Assembly: GCF_026151205.1 (NCBI RefSeq)
Contig: NC_087074.1
Coordinates: 2,542,001-2,606,000 of the forward strand
Direction: 5' to 3'
Origin: Bolinopsis microptera
Taxonomy: Eukaryota; Ctenophora; Tentaculata; Lobata; Bolinopsidae
DNA length: 64,000 bases
Shown here piece by piece: positions 1-12,300 of the stretch. The translations under genes were made by a program, and so were the position numbers. The first letter of the stretch is position 1; every line of letters starts with the position of its first letter. Below the pieces are notes generated by a model, which did not search any database, was not told the origin of the DNA, and saw only the letters and a program-made list of their open reading frames with translations.

Positions 1-1401
<1,401 letters not shown>

Positions 1402-3804
1402 ATGGCCAGTGATCGCACGTCAGATTATCTCGAGTCTATCGCGGTAGCAGAAGAAGTGGAACTTTTAACAGTGGCCCCCGCATCACCACGTGACGCCACG
1501 CCATCACCATGTCACGTGACGTCATCACCACGCGACATGACGTCATCAGACGAGCAGCAGCGCCGAGTGCTGACCAGACGGAGGCTGGAAACTACCAAGA
1601 CCCTACCCAGCTGCATAGCCAATCCCAGTACTCTGCACAGAAGGAAGAAACCTCTGAGCGAGCAGGTCCTGGACTTGAGGGAGAAGAAGAAGCTTGAGAA
1701 GGCCAGGAGGAGGAAACGTTGGTCGTGCTGTCACCGGCTGTTTCACTGGATTAAATCCGGTGTGGCATCTAAGATAGAGTCGTGTAGTGAGAGTATAAGG
1801 TGGTCGTTCAGAGGGGCGTGTAACTGTGGGTGTAGTTGTAAGATCTGGGGAGATCCCATCAGCAGGATCCAGGGATATCTGGGATCCCACATCTCCACCT
1901 ACTTCAAAGCTTTAGTCTGGCTGCTGAAGATAAACCTTATCTGCATGGTGTTGGGTCTGGTGCTGATAGTGCTGCCCTCCACCTACATTAAGACCACTAG
2001 TAACGACACCACGGAGTATAACAGAGACTCGGGCTGTTACAATTCTGATATTATTCACGGACATAGCAAGACTTCTGAAACTCTTAACTCTATCATCCAG
2101 TTTTTTACTGGTGAGTTCTAAAACTGGGAAAACTTTCCTGTAGTAAAAAATTATACTTTTTATCAGTTTTGGCCACGAATCTAAGATGTGCTTGAGCGGT
2201 TAAATTTTGTCATAATCTGTTTATATATCACAATATTCCCTATATTTTAGGCCTAATAAGTTGTACTGTCAATAACACTGCCACCCCCCAGGTACTGGCT
2301 GGATGGAGAACACCCCAGTTTTTATTGGCTGGTACCCCAAAGGTAAAGTGTGGACTCTAGACTTGGCCTACCTCTACACAGGGGTAGTGATCTCCTACTT
2401 CATCTTATCACTTGTTGTTATCAGCAGCAATGTTTCCAAACTCTTCAACCGATCTGCTGTGGAGACAGTCGGATTTAAACCGTACTCTGATCTTATATTC
2501 AACGCTTGGGACTTCAGTATCAAGAAGGAAAAGTCAGCACGTCTCAAGAAAGTGACGCTGACTAAGTCGTTAAAAGAGCAGCTCGAGAAGGATGCTCAGA
2601 AAGGTAAACGTAGGACTGTGTTTCAGTATCTCTGTGTTGGGAGCTGGAGGATTTTCACAAACTTTTTGTGTCTGGGTGCTATGACAGTGTTCTTCTACGT
2701 ACTAATAGTATACGGAGGACTGTTAGATATAGACGTGACTGAGAATTGTGTTATGGCTGCAACGTCTGATGACACATCACTCGTTTATGACAAGCTCCTG
2801 AAAATCTGGGGCACGTATTCTGCATCGATCATCATGGCAGTGGGAAACGCAGTGTACCCATTGTTCTTCAGACTGCTAGGAGCTCTGGAGTTTTACAAGC
2901 TGGACAGTAACAGGGTGGTCATAACAATGGTCAGATCTATGGTCATGAAACTGACCACTATTTGCACGTTGCTGTATCTTATGTATCAAGAAGTGAGGTT
3001 GAGCGCTGCAACTGTTGAATCAGACGAGGTCGGTGAGGTTTCTATCTTCCCTGGTATAATGAATTGTTGGGAGAATCATTTAGCGTCTAAGATCTATCAA
3101 ATGTGGATTGTTCATCACCTTGTTTTCTGGGTTGTTGCATTTTTCAGAAAGTTCATGAGTGTGGCTTTGAGACGTGTTTCAAAAGAGACCTTATCGGATT
3201 CGACATAACTGAAGAGATTCTAAATCTCTGCTACAAACAGATGATCGTATGGTCCCTCTTCCCCATCGCACCTCTCATCACTGTCGTGGCGGTGTTCGAA
3301 ACTGTGATCGTGTTCTACATAAAACGTTGGGTTGCCATGGGATACCAGGCTCGTACCATAATTCTAACAAGTCAAACAGTGAACGTTGTTAACGCACTAT
3401 TCCTTCTTTCACTGGTGGCTATATTCGCTTTTTACGGGATCATGGTCAGCAACTTCGCTCCCTCTGCTCACTGTGGACCATTCCGTGGTCAAACCAGTTT
3501 CAGTGACCTCTTTGAAACCATGACGGCGGCACTGGGGGTCGTTCAGAAATACACTATCATGACTCTGAGATCCATCACCGCTACCATCATAATTATTGTT
3601 GTTTTCTCTTTGGTTTTGTACTATTATAAATGTGCTGGAGCGAGCAAGGACGTTAAGATAAAACTGTTGGAGGAGCGGATTAGGTGGGGACAGGAAGACA
3701 AAGCTTTTTTACTGGCCAAAGTTTCAAAAAGGTCTCCAAGAAGAAGAGAGGAGAGTATTTTAAGTGAACATGAAGGTAGCTCCAGTTTTAGCAGCCAAAA
3801 TTGA
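1402..3804 (+). CDS. Transmembrane channel-like (TMC) protein, TMC5/7-like; one frame break
   Basis: TMC proteins are ten-pass membrane proteins related to anoctamins; several are pore subunits of mechanosensitive channels. Exon 1 is 1402-2110 (donor GTGAGT) and the second starts at 2292 after a CCCCCCAG acceptor; the join restores FFTGTGWMENTPVF, a typical TMC stretch. Membrane segments are visible from FKALVWLLKINL onward (about residue 170), with a WDFSI motif, the CWENHLASKIY helix, FDITEEILNL, a CGPF motif and the C-terminal KCAGASKD...LLEERI tail that resembles TMC7. Total length is about 740 aa, normal for the family. The frame must slip near 3181-3184 (AAAA): one extra base there gives RRVSKRDLIGFDI and keeps the helix aligned. 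This is either an assembly error or a real lesion. The N-terminus is Ser/Thr/Arg-rich and its DNA holds CACGTG and TGACGTCA palindromes. The exact subfamily is uncertain. Confidence 0.9.
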
Positions 3805-3929
3805 ATAGGTTTACAATTTACTTATACTTTCAAGATATTGCCTTATTTTTTAGTTGTTTACATATTTTATAATATAATTGGTTATTTATCTCATCTTATT
3901 AATCTCAATAGAATTTATGTTTTGACCCT
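3805..3929 (+). other. 3' flank of the TMC gene
   Basis: AT-rich 3' untranslated or flanking sequence between the TMC stop codon and the MITE-like element. No AATAAA is present here; the first one seen downstream is around 5065, beyond the element. Confidence 0.4.
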
Positions 3930-3931
3930 TA

Positions 3932-5017
3932 CGGGTATTTGCCTCACAGAATGGCCAAAAAAAAGGAAGGTCTCTCAAAGTCACAAAACACACTTTATTC
4001 CAGTTTTTATCTCATAAGAAGCTAAGTTGACACTCATATTTTTCTTCCCGGGGGTTCATTTAATCTCATAACCATTTTTTCTTTGAGAAAAATTGGCCGG
4101 AAAATCTTCCTCGAAAAAAACATGCCTCACAGAATGGCCAAATCTGAATTTCTATAATTTTGTTGATGGAGATACTTTTTAAATTTCTATCACCACACGT
4201 TCTTAGAAAACCTATTAAGGAATGGGGTAATAACCTAAAACTCACGAAAAAACTGAGCTGTGAAAAATTATTTCACAAAAAAGAAAAAATGCCTGACAAA
4301 ATGGCAACAAAAAAAAAGAAAACGGGAAAATTTTATTTTTCTAAAACCTTTGGCTCTTGTTTCAGGCATGCTGCTGGTATTAATATGCCTTGTTAACACC
4401 CCCATATAGGTGAAATTTCTTAGAACTGAATAAAAAGGGCATAATTTCCTACACCAAAAATGGCCATTTTGTGTGGCGTTGTTCATATTCCCTGATTTCA
4501 TGATTTATAACCTTCATTCGGCTGTAAAAACACTCCATCTGGGGTGTTATTGTATAATAAATAGCTTGTGAATACTTTAGACTTATGGTTTCATTGAATA
4601 AAAGGAGTTTTAAATTTTGGCCATTTTGTGAGGCATATTTTGGCCATTTTGTGAGGCGTTTAGCCATTTTAACATTTTGTTTCTTCCTAAATTGAACAAT
4701 GTTCGTTTTGTTTGATGAATACTATTCTTTAAACATCTTCTGTCATACTGGTGCCAGAAGTTCTCACCAAAATGCAAACTTAGTTCAAAAATTTGAAAAC
4801 AAATTTTTCAGTGCTCAAAATTTCTACATAAACAGTCATATTTATGCCAGAAAATGTGGTCCTAGTTAATGATTTCACCACAGGAAGTGTTGCCAGAAGA
4901 CTTTTGTTTCATATAGTATCCACAAAACCTACCAGTCTTTTATAAAAAATTAGTTACAAAAACATTTACAAATTTGGCCATTCTGTGAGGCTAGCCATTC
5001 TGTGAGGCATTTACCCG
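3932..5017. mobile_element. MITE-like element with inverted ends and TA duplication
   Basis: The left end reads CGGGTATTTGCCTCACAGAA after TA (3930-3931); the right end is its inverse (GCCATTCTGTGAGGCATTTA then CCCG) followed by TA (5018-5019). The interior repeats the GAATGGCC / TGAGGC motif in both orientations around 4125, 4293, 4462 and 4618-4670. No transposase-like frame is visible. TA target duplications suggest a Tc1/mariner-type non-autonomous element, but the superfamily is inferred. Confidence 0.75.
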
Positions 5018-5164
5018 TAGCTTTGTTTGTAAAATGCACAACATCATATAATTTGGTAACTGCCAAATAAATGACTTATATTGAAATTTGGACGTTTCAA
5101 TTAACGCTAGAGTTTTTTATGCAAGATAAAATCAAACAAAATGGAACTCATATCCCTTACATAC

Positions 5165-6355
5165 CTGTTGGTGTTCAGTAAGCTGATCTGACCAAATAGA
5201 GACAAACACAGCGTTGAACAGGTCCTCTGCTAGATTCTGGTAGTGAGCTAACATAAAACATGCCCTGAGAAGAGGACAAAATATTTAAGGATAGTTAATG
5301 GTTAAGTTATTTAAGGATAGTTAAAGGTTAAGTTATTTAAGGATAGTTAAAGGTTAAGTTATTTAAGGATAGTTAAAGGTTAAGTTATTTAAGGATAGTT
5401 AAAGGTTATATATATATTAAGTTATTTAAGGATAGTAATCACTGTCTTAGGAAATCCTTCATCACATTTGGTGCCTAAGCAGTCGAGGCACTTTTACTGT
5501 AATATTATGAATTTGCCAGTACCCGAGCGATTGAGATCATAATATGATAAAAGAAGCTGTCGAGATCATATGATAAAATAAGCTATTCGAACTGCCAGCT
5601 TACCTCAAAGCAGGATTAGGAGTGTATTTCAAGAACTCAATCTTGAGTTGCCGTAACCACAACACCAGGTCCTTGGGGAAGAGGTTCTTGACCTCCCAGA
5701 CACTAGCGAGCTGGTCCACATCTACTGGCAGCTTGCTGATTGTTGACTCTGAACTCGACATGTCTTGTTGGCGACTGTAGGATATGATGTTATAGCGTAT
5801 TAAAGAAGCTCCCAGAAGACATCACTGGAGCAAATAAATTGTTTCAGTTAGTACATAGCTTCATAATTCATTTTCCCCTCAACAATCATGAATGTTAGGT
5901 GCACAAGTAAAACATAGTATACAGTATAGGAGAAAAAATGTCTCAGAAAATACGCCGATTCATTTCAAATTCCTACCCAGATACTTCAAGAGGAGGAACG
6001 ACGGGGAGTACTAGATCTGTAGTGTTGAGTTGCGTGAGGAAGGCCTCAAACTCCGGCACTATGAGCTGGTGGCCGAGTACTGCAGACAACACCAACTGCT
6101 TGAATATCCTGAACCTATATTTGGGGTTACAATATATTAAGGAGGGCTAGTTTAGAAATAAAATTGCATGGTAGTTGGTACTGAGGTTCAAGATTATTTA
6201 CTTGTCTGGAGAAGGACTAACCTGAAGCCGAGTTGTTTAGCGATGGCGAGTATAGCGTTCATAATGTCAGCCTTGAAGTCAGGATCCTGTGTGGAATCCA
6301 GAGAAGCGACCAGAGTGTGCAGCATCAGGGAGGCATGCTCTGAGTAATCCGCATA
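5165..6355 (-). CDS. MTOR: MTOR exons 23-26 cluster (end of HEAT, start of FAT)
   Basis: Exon 23 gives YADYSEHASLMLHTLVASLD; exon 24 gives IFKQLVLSAVLGHQLIVPEF and must use the GG|GTAGGA donor at 5976 to stay in frame; exon 25 gives the acidic linker and KDLVLWLRQLKIEFLKYTPN; exon 26 gives ACFMLAHYQNLAEDLFNAVF. The last two correspond to the conserved WLRRLSLELLK and ARDLFNAAFVSCW segment of human mTOR. Confidence 0.92.
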
Positions 6356-9300
6356 CTGAGAATGAGAGGGGTAGATTGATTGTTAATTCGAAAATGTAAG
6401 ATCTTATATTCTTAAAAATCAATCATTGGGACCCACAGAAAGTTTTAAATTTAATCGCAGATCAATGTTTACCCCCTAAAAATGTTCTTATGTTCTATAG
6501 ATTTCCTCTTTGGCACCAAATTTCCTCCAAAATTTCCTCGCATATTATTGGTAATATGAAATGATAATTTCCTCCATAATTCACTCTTATTTCACACCAA
6601 CTAATAAAGTCTAAAATGCACTTCAAAATTTCTGCATTTAGGCGGTTGCTCGCTTTTGTTCAGCTAGTAACGGACTGTTAAGGGGGCAGGGGGGGGGGGC
6701 CGGGTCTTCATGGAAATTTTCTCAAAATCGACTTTTTAGTTGTTTCTGATAGAGGGGAGTAATATCTATCAGATGCTTTTGATCCCGTGGAAAAATATCG
6801 TTTCTAGCCGAAATTATTGCCGGTCAAAGGTCAGCGCGTGTGTGTAATTATATTGCGTGAGCGATTTTTGATCGCGTGCCCTGAAAATCGAGTCTAAAAA
6901 TCTATCCTCTCCTACATTTTTTATGCAATTACCCTGAAACTTTCAGGATATGTTCTCGGGATCATTTAGAAGAGATGAGCCAGACAGACTTTTGAGATAG
7001 GCCTTTAAAAAATTTTAATTCGATTTTGAAAATCTTGGACCTCGTTTTTTGATGATTTTTGAGGTCCACGATTGGCCTATCTCAAAATAGATATTACTCC
7101 CCTCTACTCCTCTATCAGAAACAACTCAAAAGTTGATTTTGAGAAAATTTCCATGAAGACCCCCCCTGCCCTCTTAACTAAACCCGTATGTTGTCTACCT
7201 GTGTTAATTATACTTCCATAATTACCGTTATAACGGTAATATATGATGTAAGATTAGTTACTCAAGATTTCTTTACTAGCTTTCCCTATTTAAGATTTAA
7301 ACCAATTTTAGGATATGGTTAAATTCAAAGGAGAAGAGCGACATAAATGTTTATTCGTTATGCAAATATTGCACCCACAGTTCCTTAGCAAGAATTTGGC
7401 CTAGTTAATTGACATTTAATTGCCGCTGGTCGAATAGTTAAGTTATGAGAAGAATAGACAATAGGAATAGATGAATCCTTGACAAGAGTAATTTGCCGTT
7501 GCCCGACCAATCGACTGGTCAATCACCATATATCCTGGCCTCAATTTCTTGTAGAAATTTTATTCTATTGAAAATGCAAATCTATGCTAAAGACGAGAAC
7601 GACTCTCGTCTCTCATATTAACATTTCCAAGCTATTGGTTAAATTGTAACTTAATTATGATTTAAATGCAACGTGACTCGAGTTAACTTTAAGCGGAGAG
7701 GGTGATCATTTAGTCGATCATTGAGTTGTATTTCAGTTTCTGTTTGAGATTTAAAGTCAGTATACTCAACAACGGCAAACCATTTAGTGTAACTCGGCAT
7801 GTCCGTCAAAAGCGGCAGCACTTTCTTGCTGACAATTGTCCAGCTCATTGGTGTTTTCGAAGAAATAAAGGGTAAGAACAAACAAATTTTATCGGTCAAT
7901 AATTGCGTTTTTGAAAAATTAGCGGACATTGACGGACATTGGCGGGCTCGGGCGGACATTAGCGGACATTAGCGGACAAACATTATGAGAATTTTTCGCA
8001 CATAATTTGGACAATTGGAAGGAGCTTATATTCATAAGAAGCCTATATTCATAACCTATCGAGGCATCCCCTTTCCTATTCAATCTCGGAAAGCAGGCCT
8101 CCCCTTTTTTAAACCGAACTCGGAATCGGATTTTCGGCTCATAATGATCAGGGTAGCATGAAACATGAACAAAAGTAGTTTCCAGAAAAACTTTGACTTA
8201 CAAAATTTTCGGTCCGAGACCCGAGTGATTATCGATACATACCTCTGAAGGCAGAGCTCCCGCTTCCGACGGGTCAATCTTATTAATATTGTTTAATCTA
8301 AACTACCTTTACAGCAGGTTGTGCAGACATATCCGCTGCTGAAAGCTGCGCATATTGGAAGTCTACTGGAGATTGTGATCAAGGTACAAAAGAAATAGGC
8401 AAAATGGGCATTATTCTCATTATTTTTAGGTCAAAAATAATAATTTCTGATATTATACTCTATTGAACTGAAATATAGCTCTACTTGCTTATTAGAGGAC
8501 GGAGAACATCATAACTCAAGTTTCAGCTGTTCTTAATGCTTAAAGAAGCAATGCCCATTGATGCACATGCCCATTTGACCGAAAGCTCAGGAATAAAAGG
8601 GCAATGGGGTTGGCAATGATTTTCTTTTCTCGCAATTTATATCAAAATGTTTGCTGCGATCTGAAAACCCAAAATGATCCACAGGTCGTCAATCTATGAG
8701 ATAATGACCGCTTAATGTCGCTGACGTGCTGGCCTTTGTGAAGTGTGAGAAGGAAAAAAGGTAAGCAATTACAAATTAAGAATTTGGTTCAAAAATTCCT
8801 TGCAATTACAATATCGGGGGGTGGGGGTGACATGTCCGCCTATGTCCGCCTATGTACTGTCCTGTCCTTTTTGGATTCTATGAGACATCGGACGTGTTTT
8901 TTGGGACATTAGCGGACATTGACGGACATTGCGAAGGGGAGGCCTGCCTTCCGAGATCGCATTACAAAGGGGAACCCTCGAGTCCAAAATCGTATATCGA
9001 AGGACAGGTGCGAACAAATATTTTCGGCTCATAATGATCAGGGTAGCATGAAACATGTCCGAGTCACAGGATCAAATATGTAAATATACTGGACCAATTT
9101 TCCCAACATTTTTAGAAGAAACCTAAATAAAAAGTTGGCATTTTTTGGCCCCTTGCCCAGATTTTATGGGCGCTTCCTACACCCCTGGAACAAATCAATG
9201 ATCATGTTATACCTCTCTCTTGATAGCTTGGATCCTGAACTTCGCACTTTTTCCCTCTACTACCAGCATTGTTGCTTGTTTATTCGCACTCCTCTCCTGT

Positions 9301-12300
9301 CATCCTCTACCGGATATCAAGGTCACGTGACTAGGTGACTCATACTGGAATCTAGACAGTGACTCAGCTATAGGACGGTGATTATCACGTTCCAGACAGT
9401 GGCTGCATGCCAATAGCCCTGTTAAGCGCAGAACCGCTCCATGTGTTTGTAGATCACGTGATACAAATGTAGTGCACGTATTGGCTTGCCCAGGCCATGG
9501 TCACGTGATATCGATCCTGCATTCTGATTCGCTCCAGCCTACAGGGCTGCATGTCTATAAATACCCACACACAGACCAGTAAGTCAGTGAATTCTTAGTC
9601 TTCTGATATTGTTACCCAGTAGTGGAAGTTATTTCTTCTGACCTCGTATTCCGTTCTTTTTCTCTCGTCTTTTTAAACCATAACAATTTTGATGAGGATC
9701 AAAGAATCAAAGAATTTCTGCCTGTTTTAATTTTAGCTGGTAATATATATTTTATAGAAATATTGTATTATCTAAAGCTCCTTATTAAGGTCCTTTTCAC
9801 GGCATCAGATAAGTTGAATTAACCGATTTTTGAAGTTGAGGGTTTTTGGAGTCCATAGGCCTGAAGGTTAATGGACCTTTTATCGTGAACTTTAGTTTCT
9901 TGAACGAAGAAATGTATTCACATCATAAGTATATAATATATCGGCTATTATACGACTTATCTTTCAGATGAAGGTCAATGTCCTGCTTCCCATCCCAACG
10001 TCTACAACAGAGGATATGGGTGTTGTAAATTTGATACCACGTGTCACGGCAGGGTGATTCAGAGAAACAGTTCGTGCTGCGCGGGAGACAACTACACGCC
10101 ATGTCCCAGTGGAACCTGTCAGAACTACCAAGGGCCAGGTGGGTCTTTGATCTTAGATTTGGATGGCTGACGTAAAGTATCAGTAACAACGCCAGGGGCA
10201 ACATATTGCAATGAGTGCGGCAAAATTTTGCGAAACATGCGATCCCGCACTTGCCTAAAATTGCAAAATATGCGACAAATTTGGCGAATAGTGAGGCTCG
10301 AGTCATATTAAACTTTAAAGCTTTAACTTAGATATCGGGAGGGTGTAACTGGTAAAAACTGTTTTTTTTACAGATCAATGTTTCCCCACACAAACTTTCT
10401 TATGTCCTATAAAAAAGGTCAGGTCTTCTAAAAACTTCCTCTTTGGCACCAAATTTCCTCCAAAATTTCTTCGCAGATTATTTGCCGATCTGCCGTCTTT
10501 CTGGATGTGGATTGTGGGGACAAAGACGTCGTTAAACGCGACAAATTACTCTTTTACTGAGATTTGTTAAAACATAACCACTGTATAAGTTTGTGACTAG
10601 TGACTATCAAAATGTTACAATAATTAATTAATTAATTAAAAATGATAATAAAAAATGTAATAACTAATTACTAATAAATTCTAAATGCACTAAATTTTTC
10701 GCATTGTTTTCCGCGGTTGTCCGATTTAGTTCAACTAGTAACGGACTGTTAAGGAGGCCGGGGGGCCGGGTCTTCATCAAAATTCTCTCGAAATCGACTT
10801 CATAGTTGTTTCTGATAGAGGGGAGTGATATCTACCAGCTGCTTTTGGTCCCATAGAAAAATATTGTTCCTAGCCGAAATTATCGCTGGTCAAAGGTCAG
10901 CGCTTATGAGTAATTGTATTGTACAAGCGATTTTCAATCGCGTGTTCTGAAAATCGAGTCTAAAAATCTATCTTCTCCTAGGTTTTTTGAGCAATCACCC
11001 TCAAACTTTCAGGATATGTTCTTAGGATCAGTTAGAAGAGAACTCTAGAGCCAGAATTTTGAAAATCTTGGACCTCTAAAAATCAAGGTCCAAGAATTTC
11101 AAAATCAAATTAAAAATCTTTAAAGGCATATCTCAAAATTCTTGCTCTAGAGTTCTCTTCTAACTGATCCTAAAAACATATCCTGAAAGTTTGAGGGTGA
11201 TTGCTTAAAAAATGTAGGAGAAAATAGATTTTTAGACTCGATTTTCAGAACACGCGATTGAAAATCGCTTGCGCAATACAATTACGCATATAAGCGCTGA
11301 CCTTTGACCAGCGATAATTTCGGCTAGGAACAATATTTTTCCATGGGACCAAAATAAAAGCAGCTGATAGTTATTACTCCCCTCTATCAGAAACAACTAT
11401 AAAGTCGATTTCGAGAGAATTTTGATGAAGACCCCCCGCCCCCTTAAATCTTATCTTGTCTACCTGTGTTTATTAGACTCCCCTTCGTAACCGTTAGATG
11501 CTATATAAGAATAGTCACTCAATATTTCTTTTCCTTTGCTTATTAACTTTCCCGATTTAAGATTTAAACCAACTTTAGGATCTGATTAAATTCAAAGAAG
11601 AAGAGCGACAAACATGTTTATTCATTGTGCAAATATTGCAACCATGGTTCCTTAGCAAGAATTTGCCCTATTGATTTGCCAATTTTAATTGCTTCTGGTC
11701 CAATAGTTAAGTTGTGAGAAGAATAGAAAGTATGAATAAACAACCTGAACCGACTGGTCATGGACCAGTCAGTTCAGGTCAATCACCACATATCCCGGCC
11801 TCAATTTCTTGTATTAATTTGATTCTAAAGTAAATGCAAATGTCTGCTAAAGACGAGTAGGACTCTCATCTCAACATTTACAAGCTATTGGTTAAATTAT
11901 AGCCCACGTGACTTAACCACAACCAGCGTGACGTGAGGTATAGCCCACGTGACTTAAACACAACCAGCGTGACGCGAGGTATAGCCCACGTGACTTAAAC
12001 ACAACCAGCGTGACGCGAGGTATAGCCCACGTGACTTAACCACAACCAGCGTGACGTGAGGTATAGCCCACGTGACTTAAACACAACCAGCGTGACGCGA
12101 GGTATAGCCCACGTGACTTAAACACAACCAGCGTGACGCGAGGTATAGCCCACGTGACTTAACCACAACCAGCGTGACGTGAGGTATAGCCCACGTGACT
12201 TAAACACAACCAGCGTGACGCGAGGTATAGCCCACGTGACTTAACCACAACCAGCGTGACGTGAGGTATAGCCCACGTGACTTAAACACAACCAGCGTGA

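Noticed and set aside
3131-3147. 17-nt intron in the TMC gene
   Set aside because: It has GT..AG ends and restores frame, but removes residues of a conserved membrane helix; other introns here are 100 bp or longer. A one-base error fits better.
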